From: Symbiotaphrina buchneri
Taxonomy: Eukaryota > Ascomycota > Symbiotaphrinales > Symbiotaphrinaceae
Assembly: GCA_001599915.1 (NCBI GenBank)
Contig: BCIG01000003.1
Location: forward strand, 372,001-436,000
DNA: 64,000 bases
Direction of reading: 5' to 3'
Below are positions 56,489-64,000 of this stretch, one piece after another. The position numbers and the translations under genes are program-made. The notes below the pieces were generated by a model. It had not been told where the DNA came from. It saw only the letters and a list, made by a program, of their open reading frames with translations, and did not search any database. Each line of letters opens with the position of its first letter. The stretch's first letter is position 1.

Positions 56489-59208
56489 GATGAGCACGGC
56501 GAATGACTGAGTGGACTTGTCTGCGGTATCGCTCAGGGGCTCTCTTATCGCTCAGGGGCAGGGACTTGGACGTGATGATTGCAGACCTCGCTGGCGGATC
56601 TGCTCGTCTTCACCCGCTTCTACCTCCTGTCTTCGCCATCCGGAACACAACCCTCACGTTGCACACGGGCTCCACTACCTCCTCGATTTCCATCAGCGAC
56701 AGGGAAAAGTTTTCGGAAGTGCACTCTTTTACATCATCTCTTTTTTTGCTTATTTTCTGCTTTCACATAGTTACATACCCCCTTTTGCAAGAGAGAGACT
56801 TCATGCATATTCTTATTTCCTTTGTATTGCGTTTCCATCCTAGGGTGGCAGGCAGGCAGGGAGGAATAAACGGGAAATTGCAAATCATCATTATCGGGTT
56901 CGATATCTTTTCGAGCGGCGGCATATTGTTTTCCTTTTTGTCTACCCTCTTCTCGGGCCTGAGGGAGGGTGTGCATTGTTTGCTGCACGGGAGCGAATGG
57001 TTGTCGGGTGTTTAATGGAAGAGGATTGGAAGGGCCGAAGGAGACGGAGGGCAGGCAGACAGGCAGGAAGGCAGAAAGGGAGGAAGGGATCTTCGTGCAG
57101 CCCGGGCGGGCTATATACCCATCAGGGGCGGACGTCAGTGCAGCGCTCTTTGGAGAACTGGACGTTACTGGGGCCATATAGCCTCGGCACGCTTGCGCAG
57201 TCGTTGGTGGAGGATGATTTGCTCAGTTACAATGTGATCTGACCTTGGTAACACCGGGGCTCATATAGCCTCGGCGCGCTTGCGCAGTGCTGGTGGGGGA
57301 TGACCTATTCAGTAGCAATCTGATCCGATCTCGGCGACGCATGCCTTGAAGATGTTTATGCTCAATTGAAACGTGTGAGCAAGGACAGCGGAGAAGAAGC
57401 AGGCCTTATGGTAAGCAGCTGAAGTGGACGAAAGAGCTTGCTGGTTACAGCTCATAACATTGTGATGATCGCTCAGTTCGAAGCGACGAATACCATTGAG
57501 CAGAGCAAGGAAGATGTACCGGGGTTGGTCAAAGAGGAAACATGGGTCTGCCTAGCCACTCACTAACCTACCTTCCATCGAGGGAAATCGAAGGGCAGAA
57601 GCTCAGCTGCCATCACCCGTGGCCCGGAAGCACCAGAATCAGCAAGTGCTGATAACGGAAGGTGTTGATGAACGGCGGAGCTTGATGTTGATGAGAAGCT
57701 TCTTTCTCTTCGCGAAGAACCGGGAGATCACCAAAAAGCAGGCACAAGCTCGTCGGGATCTTCATTAGCATTTTGAAGGAGCCTTTGAGATTGCTACAGG
57801 CTGTGCATCAAGGACGATATGGCCGTTTCGCTTGCCAGGCTATGGTTTGCTTCTCTGCATTTCTCCGTGCACACCACTCTGAATGGTGCGACCCTGGCTG
57901 TCGTTTTGAGAAGGACAGGTATAAACCCTGCTATAGGCGGTCGGGTGTGTTGGCCGATAGAATGCCATAGCCTTCCACCATGGTCTGGCAATATGACACA
58001 TGTCGGGTGGTCGGGAATACAGGTTCAGCAAGGACCGGTTAGCCTTCTAAAGGACCCGGAGACCAAAGGATTACCGCCGAGCAGTTCAGTTCCTGTAGCC
58101 ACAGAGGACAAAACTCCGATTGGAAGCAAGCAAAAGCCAGACACAATATGGTCAACTGACGACAGACACGGACAGAACCCGTGTTGGGAAAGCTGCGGAC
58201 AGAAGGTCGATGCCGGTCCGTTCCATCGAAGGAGCTATGATCCAGGATATACTGTAGCTGCTAGTGGCATGATGGTAGCAGCAACCCGTCTCCGCCGGTG
58301 ATATTGTACTGCGACAATCCGTCAACAAGGTCATGGAGATGATGTTGATGTATCTCTCGATCTCGAGCGCTGAATCAAAACGCTTCAGTCGACTAGCATC
58401 ATTGACATCGCAACAACGACTGTTGCAATTTTGTACATGCCTCTTCTCAGTACAAACACCACAGGTTATGGGGTGTCCAATCTCTTGCTGTTTCCGACTT
58501 CAAACCGACAGAGAACATCCCTGGAGTGATGTTGATCATCCTCACCGATAACCCTCATCCGAAATTCTCCAGACTCAAGTTACTGCAGTCTTGGAGCAAA
58601 GAGAAGTTGCCGCTGCGGAACAAAGAGATGCTATCTATATTGGCTCCTCCGCTAGATTAGGCCCTGGTAAAAGGGTGACGCAGGGGATAAATGCACGCGA
58701 GTCGGAGACTCGACACCTACATGTTTCCTGAAAGAAGCAAAGGAGCAATCCTCGCCAATTAGCTTTCTTGTCTGCAATCTTCGTTTCAGAAGCGTCATTG
58801 GACTTCCGAGCAAGCAGCAAAAGAGACAAAGGAAGCGAGAAAGGGTTGGTTCACTCACCAGAGAGTCTATAAGAATGTCGCAAGACAAGAACAAGAGAAA
58901 GGGGGAGAAGCAGGACGCCAAGAAAAAGAAAGATGCATCCCACAAGGCAGTAATTGGCGATCATCATGCCCATTGGAAGTCATCCTCTATGTCAGATACT
59001 TGATGCAGGCGGAAAACTCTTCTATATCCCGGCATCGGGGTGTCAAAGACGACCCTCGTCCATCAGAAAGTCTTCTTGATATCCACAATATCGACAAGAT
59101 GGACAGAACATGGCGTTATAAATGCTTCAAGACGACCTGGACGGGGAAGGCTTGGCCATCTGCGCACGTATCTTCAGGGTCAAATGAAAGTCTCGAGACA
59201 AGATCCCC
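56489..59208. other. intergenic, 3' region of the DUF8032 gene and repeats
   Basis: The first 600 bp look like a long 3' UTR (T-rich, with GGCAGGCA/GGAAGGCA runs at 57040-57080). Then follow the 87-bp tandem repeat (57170-57345) and a region of short frames. A fragment at about 57960-57985 resembles the repeat family described separately. I see no gene. Confidence 0.4.
57170..57345. repeat. 87-bp direct tandem repeat
   Basis: Two copies share ATATAGCCTCGGC, CGCTTGCGCAGT and GTGATCTGA/CTGATCCGA-like ends. The core CGCTTGCGCAG begins at 57190 and at 57277, 87 bp apart. The copies differ at several places. Confidence 0.7.
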
Positions 59209-59337
59209 GAGAGGAGCCAGCCATGCCTTCACCCATGGTCTGGCAGGGCCTGCTGTGCTGTGGGTTGGGGACGAGAGCGCGGAGAAGATAAAATGACAGG
59301 AATAAGAGGACCAAAAAAAAATTGAAAAAAGAACCGG

Positions 59338-59345
59338 TATAAAAG
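59338..59345 (+). promoter_or_regulatory. TATA-like box before a weak ORF
   Basis: TATAAAAG stands 128 bp before an ATG (59473) that opens a 183-codon frame. Motif match only. Confidence 0.25.
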
Positions 59346-59472
59346 CCAGAGCTCACCAGCCGAGTCTCCCGCATCAGCACCCCAAGACTGGGTTGGGACA
59401 AGGAGCTTGGCTCTCGGAAGATTCTTTGAAGAGGAACTTGACGAGGAAATATCGAACGACAATGTTCAGGAA

Positions 59473-60024
59473 ATGGCGAGAGGTGAAGAGGTGACGCAAG
59501 GATCCTCTTTTACTCTCCCAATGCGAGGCAGCCTGGAAGCCCAGTCCATTATCGGAACCCGGCCTGTTGCAAATGCTGCTGTGCAATTGGGCACCAGTCT
59601 GGTACTTCTAGAGAGGCCCAAATCCAGCCAACCGCGTGATCTCAGGCCATATAGGTCGTCGCCCAGTAGCCTGTCCACCCCAGCGGCCTCGTGGGTGAGC
59701 CATGCCCACCGACCTACTTCCCCGTCTGCTTTGTTCGCTCGCGTATATATAACTGATGTTGATTCTGTTTCTGCCTTATATATGCATATATTTGGTGACC
59801 AGTCTGAGAGTTCCTCTCTTGACTCAAAATGCGTGAAAGACGCCCTTGATGAGTTACGACAGAGGGTGGAGGGACTGCTTGGGATCGTTGATCCGACCGT
59901 TGTCCAGTCTTTGCCCCTGTCACAGGATCATGAAAGGAGCAGCTCCAGCTATATCTTCTCCCATGGTCTGGCAGGGCCCGCTGTGCTGTCGTCTGAGGAC
60001 AGGGGCGTTGAGGAGGAAGAGTGA
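59473..60024 (+). CDS. uncertain hypothetical ORF within the repeat region
   Basis: A frame of 183 codons starts MARGEEVTQG, includes a possible amphipathic helix (KCVKDALDELRQRVEGLLG) and ends in a Glu run after HGLAGPAVL. An ORF 720 bp upstream ends in a related HGLAGPAVLWVGDESAEK, so part of the frame is the shared repeat. A TATA-like box lies upstream. It may be a decayed duplicate gene or a chance frame; I do not recognise it. Confidence 0.2.
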   Translation: MARGEEVTQGSSFTLPMRGSLEAQSIIGTRPVANAAVQLGTSLVLLERPKSSQPRDLRPYRSSPSSLSTPAASWVSHAHRPTSPSALFARVYITDVDSVSALYMHIFGDQSESSSLDSKCVKDALDELRQRVEGLLGIVDPTVVQSLPLSQDHERSSSSYIFSHGLAGPAVLSSEDRGVEEEE

Positions 60025-61020
60025 TACGGGAAGAAGAAGGCCCAAGCAGAAAAACACCACCATGAAAGCCAAGAGTCACAACCAGTACCCAGCCGCTCCT
60101 CCCCTTATTTTAGCTATGGCCGGCCCAAGAAAGGGGAAACACCGGGCTATTCGGACGATAGTCGGAGACCTTGAACAATACGCAGTCACTACGCTCATGA
60201 AAGATCCGACTATGCCGCTCCTCCCCCTTTCCGAAACGCGTTCCAGAAAAAGAAAAAGGAAAAAAACTTATCTGGTCCAACAAGCCGAGCCAGATCTCTC
60301 CTCGACAACCTGACTGAAACGAGGAGGCAAGGTATACCAGGTCGGAACCTCCGGAGCACGCGATGCAGCGAGCACTTGGAAGGAACAGGTGTTGCAATCC
60401 CTAGACAATGGTGATCAGGGCGGACATGAACAGTCTGATCTTGGAACTTCGTACAATCCGACAGGCCCTGGAAGCAGTGTAAGAAGACTGCGGAAATGCA
60501 ATCGGAAATGGAAAGGGGTGGCTCTCACACACACCCTCTCTATCGCTGTCCCTGCTTTTGCTTTGCCCTTTGCGTGATCTCTTTGAACCCATGTCGCAGC
60601 CTCCTGTCTTCTTTCCATGCAAGGCTTTCTCCGCTGTTCAATCTGGCCGGGTTCACCTTCTGCTCCAGTCTGTGCAATGTCCTCAGCACATCCGCTGCAC
60701 CGCCTCTGGAATGGCTCGAATCTGTCTCGATTGCATCCCCAATGATTTCTGGGCGGTGGACGTCCATATCCTCAAGAAGTTGCTTGTTTGGCTTCAAAGC
60801 CCGGTTTTGGAAAGAAGAGCTCCAGCCATGCTTTCCCCCATGGACTGGGGCGTGCCCTGGTGTGGTCTGGTCCGGCCTGGATGGAGTATGCTCTGTATTG
60901 GAGCCAGGAAAGGGGTGCGGAGGATGCAAAGCGATGGGGAAAGGAGCAACAGAAAGTATAGGGCAAAAAGAAAGCAAAAAAAAAGAAAGACCAAAAGAGC
61001 GTCAAATATAACCGTGCCAT

Positions 61021-63606
61021 GTATTCCTACTTGTCCCGCTGCTTCTCTTACCCGTCCCCTTCGTCAACCACTATCCCTCCTGCTGGTGGTGCTGTGGCTG
61101 TTGCTGCTGGGACTGCTTCTCCTGGCACTCATCCATACTGCTGGGACTCACGCAAGCGCTGCTACTGCTCTCTGACAGCAGGGGAGAATAGGATGGTAGA
61201 AATCATGAGAGATCATGAGATCATGAGAAGAGGGAGATCTGCTCTGCGCCAGCCAAGGCCCTCAGGGGGATTGCACCCGAGGAAAGAAAGACAGGAGGGG
61301 TCCGTTCATGAATGACACAATCATACTATCGGCGGATATCGAGAAACACCAGCAGACGCGAGAAAGTTGCGGAAATAGGTTTTGCCTGGCTGGATCTGCG
61401 GGATATGAGCTGGAGAGAAGGGAAGTGCCGGGGCCACGCATATCCAAAGATATCATTTTTGGTTTTTTGTGTGCCTTTGACGCTTACGAACGGACGTTTT
61501 TGAGAGGTGCGTATGTATGTATGTAAGAGTTGAGAGGGGAAGGATGATGGAGATGCTAGAGACGATAGACTGGAGTGGGCCGAGGGGTTGAGTTATATAG
61601 GGTAAGATGGGGTAGTAGGACTGGGTGCGGTAGGCTCGAGTATCAACAAATAAAACCTTGAACAAACAGATAAATCCATGAGCGCACCAATTGATGTAAT
61701 AATCAACCAGGCGCGGGCGTCAGATGGCTTTTTATTTTCAGCCCTACGCCCTATGGCCGCCGTTGGAGTGGGTCGGACGGTAAAAGTGAAACAGAAAACA
61801 CGCCATGAGGCACAGCACGGCAAGTGAGATCGTAGGCTACCAGCACGCGAGCGAGAGCCGCCGGGTGGCCTGGTGGATCGTGGATGGGGAATGGCGATCC
61901 ACTAGCCGTGCCAAGGTAAAGTGAGAGGTGAAGAGAAGAGGGGAGGGGAAGCTCTGTTTCATCTGAGTGAACGTCGAGATGGCATTGGGACGGCATCTGT
62001 TCTAGGCGACGGTTTATGAAGGTAGGTAGGTGGGGACTTTTTGGGTGAGTTGAGGGTTGGGTTTAAGGGTAGATTTGAGGGTTGCGCTGTCTGCGGAGTA
62101 TATGGAGGGAGGAGTTGAGGATTGAGAGATATACCGTAATAAGGGTTGGCTTTGGAGTTGTGGTTTGGGGGTGGTTCTGGTTGCTGCAGGTATGGTTGGA
62201 TCGTAGGTACAGTGGTGGAGTTGCTTGAGGATTGTCTCTACCATGGCGGTTCTATCTCAGTACAGTGGATGTTGTATAAATCGTAAGGGTCTAGGCTGCG
62301 GGTGAGAGAACAACAATGTTTTCTGGCTATCCCAACTCCCACGGTCAATGGAAGCGCTGGGATCGCTCGTATCTTATTGCATGAACATCTGCAGTTGATG
62401 CGATGGTCCGAATGTGCGTGGGCCAGCCAGTCTCCAGGTATTTGTGCTTACCGGATGGATTCGGGCCCAGCAGGACTCCTCTCGAGCATGGATGGATGGC
62501 ATCGCGAGCTGGAGAGTGATGATAATTATTAATGATACTTGCTGGGAAAAGGGGGGTAGGAATTAATTTGCTTGACACTTGCTTCTGATTTGCCTTGAAT
62601 AAATCTCCACAGTCGTCGTCTCCCATTCGCAATACATCCGGGATCATCGTGCAACACTCCAGTCTCGTCCTCTCCATCCCCTTCCCTCTTCGTTTTCTCC
62701 TCAACCAATCCCCTCATCACCACTCTCCCCCCAGCGAGCGGTTAAGCAGCCTCGCCCATTCGCTCCCCTCCACTGCTCTATCCCAAGTCTTCCCAATCTA
62801 TGTACTCCATACAAGCTCTCCGATTGGTCCACGCCGCATCGCATCTCTAAGCGCTGACATCCAACCTGCCACTAATTCCTAGCTTATCTGTCCGCACTAA
62901 GCATCCTAGCCAGAGACCCCTCCCACTCCCGCACCTCCTGCCCTCCAATTGGTCAGGCTCTCTTCACAACGCTGCCCAGCCTGTCCAACCTGTCCCAGCA
63001 AGGCTGCAAGCGCTGACACCCCTCGAGCTTCTCTTCGCGCCGTGATTTGCGCACCGCATCCACCGCACACTGGGGTGCGTGTTGCTGACACCCTGTCTTG
63101 TCGCTGCACACCGGAGCGCAGCCACTCACGACTAGGGTCCCGCCCAATTGCTTGCTTGCTTGCAGCTACCTATGGGAGTGACTGTTCCATGCCCTGCAGC
63201 GGCGGAGGGGTGCCGGGCGGGTAGAGCAGCACGCACGGAGATGGGCCCACGCTGGTGTGGGCGCCTCGCAGTGGGTTAAAAGATGGCCGCGCCGGCTGCG
63301 GGCTGTCAGCGGGCCTTGGCTTGGGAATTTTTGGGATTCTTGACAATTTGTTGCTTTCAGAAAAGGAACTTTCTTGAGAGTTGAAGCTTTTGCGATCGTT
63401 GACTACAGGACGTGGTTGTGTATTTCGACGGCGTGCGATACGCAACGAGCGATCTTGGTCTCGGACGAGAATAGCGGCGTCGCACAAGAAAGGCTGAGCC
63501 TGGATTCTTTGCTACGACTGCCGATAAAGGTTTTCGCGAGATATATGTGAGAGGTGCAGCGTCAAGAGGGAGTCCGGCTTTTTAAACGACATACACATCA
63601 CTCACC
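61021..63606. other. intergenic, promoter region of the BIM1-like gene
   Basis: Short frames only. The last 900 bp are C-rich in part. No transcription signal is certain; TTTAAAC near 63581 might serve as a TATA-like element for the gene at 63607. I see no other gene. Confidence 0.4.
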
Positions 63607-64000
63607 ATGCTCTCACGATTATCCACCGGTTTAACAATGACAACCTCCTTGTCTCTCCTCCTCGCCCTCCTCCCTCTCATCTCCGCCCATACAATCATCA
63701 CCTACCCCGGTGACCGCGGCGACAACCTCCACACCAACGACACCTTCCCCTACGGCATGCAATGGATGTATCCATGTGCGTCCCTCCCTCCCCCTCCCTC
63801 TCCTCCCTCCCCTCCCCCTCATCCACCCCCCACTAACCTCCCTCATCCACCTCCCACTAACATCCCTCACACCAGGCGGCGGCATGGGCCCATCCACGAA
63901 CCGCACGCTATGGCCCATCTCCGGCGGGGCCATCGCGATGCAGCCAGGCTGGTTCCAAGGCCACAGCACGGCCTTCTTCTACATCAACATGGGCTTCGGC
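63607..64000 (+). CDS. X325/BIM1-like LPMO-related copper protein, cut by the right edge
   Basis: Secreted or GPI-anchored protein of the LPMO-like X325 family, which includes the copper acquisition factor Bim1 of Cryptococcus. Exon 1 is 63607-63775, the intron 63776-63875 (100 bp), and exon 2 runs from 63876 past the window. A signal peptide (hydrophobic core TTSLSLLLALLPLISA) should be cleaved before His (residue about 28), so the mature protein begins HTIITYPGDRGDN. The N-terminal His is the copper ligand of the His brace. Further family sequence: FPYGMQWMYPCGGGMG, STNRTLWPISGGAIAMQPGW and HSTAFFYINMGFG, where the internal His would be the second ligand. The rest, including any GPI signal, is outside. 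Confidence 0.92.
   Translation, partial: MLSRLSTGLTMTTSLSLLLALLPLISAHTIITYPGDRGDNLHTNDTFPYGMQWMYPCASLPPPPSPPSPPPHPPPTNLPHPPPTNIPHTRRRHGPIHEPHAMAHLRRGHRDAARLVPRPQHGLLLHQHGLR

Larger units (their letters stand above)
59209..61020. repeat. three diverged dispersed repeat copies
   Basis: Copies near 59209-59350, 59937-60080 and 60817-61000, spaced 730-880 bp, share CCCATGGTCTGGCAGGG or a close form (CCATGGACTGGGGCGTG in the third) and are each followed by a purine/A-rich tract. In one frame all three read like PAMPSPMVWQGLLCC, PAISSPMVWQGPLCC and PAMLSPMDWGVPWCG. A weaker fourth fragment lies at 57970. No inverted ends or target duplications are seen. The family is unknown. Confidence 0.55.

Noticed and set aside
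59300-59330. A-rich tract after a repeat copy, suggesting a retroposed LINE or SINE tail
   Set aside because: No target-site duplication, no reverse-transcriptase frame and no RNA polymerase III boxes could be seen.
1-64000. tRNA, rRNA and snRNA genes
   Set aside because: Reading for A/B-box and T-loop patterns by eye found none; a covariance search could not be run.

Overview
The window looks like a chromosomal segment of a filamentous ascomycete, most likely of the Eurotiales (Aspergillus/Penicillium group). The reasons are a hexA gene for the Woronin-body protein (a structure of filamentous ascomycetes), nearly all introns being 45-110 bp with GT...AG ends and CTAAC/CTGAC-like branch points, and several protein families confined to fungi (DUF7918, DUF8035, DUF8032, BIM1-like/X325). 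I see no virus-like element, CRISPR array, rRNA or tRNA.

Layout. 1-1529: left-truncated Ser/Arg-rich gene (-). 2311-2657: complex I subunit nuo9.5 (-), head to head with WBP1 (2984-4564, +). 4891-5309: PET191 (-), head to head with an acid lipase/sterol esterase (5770-7907, +) that carries an in-frame TGA. 8690-9028: small protein with a duplicated zinc-ribbon-like module (-). 12311-14483: DNA polymerase eta (+). 16639-17518: Gln/Tyr/Pro-rich RfeG-like protein (+). 19145-20740: SQT1 (-). 21280-25264: five-exon SF1 helicase of the Hrr1/ZNFX1 type with NFX1-type zinc fingers (-). 27575-29878: SAGA subunit SPT8 (+). 30788-33245: DUF7918 protein (+). 34890-37514: DUF8035 protein (+). 38871-39503: hexA (-) with a spliced in-frame upstream extension. 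41960-44211: nine-exon M20-family N-carbamoyl amino-acid amidohydrolase (+). 52439-56488: DUF8032 putative regulator (+) with a 1.1-kb intron. 63607 to the right edge: X325/BIM1-like copper protein (+).

The genes are mostly unrelated housekeeping functions (respiratory-chain subunit and assembly factor, N-glycosylation, ribosomal-protein chaperoning, translesion synthesis, transcription co-activation, RNA-silencing helicase, septal-pore plugging, nitrogen salvage), not a metabolic cluster. Two gene-poor stretches stand out: 44.2-52.4 kb and 56.5-63.6 kb. The second holds diverged repeats that I cannot assign to a known family.

Exon joins were deduced by eye. For every complete multi-exon gene the spliced length is a multiple of three, and the joins restore the continuity expected from the family. 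The start exons of SPT8 and of the long hexA form, and one junction in the helicase, remain uncertain. The most interesting points are the premature stop in the lipase, the ATG-less coding-like leader of hexA, the duplicated module and giant intron of the DUF8032 gene, the tandem copy of the SQT1 3' end, and the unexplained repeat family at 58-61 kb.
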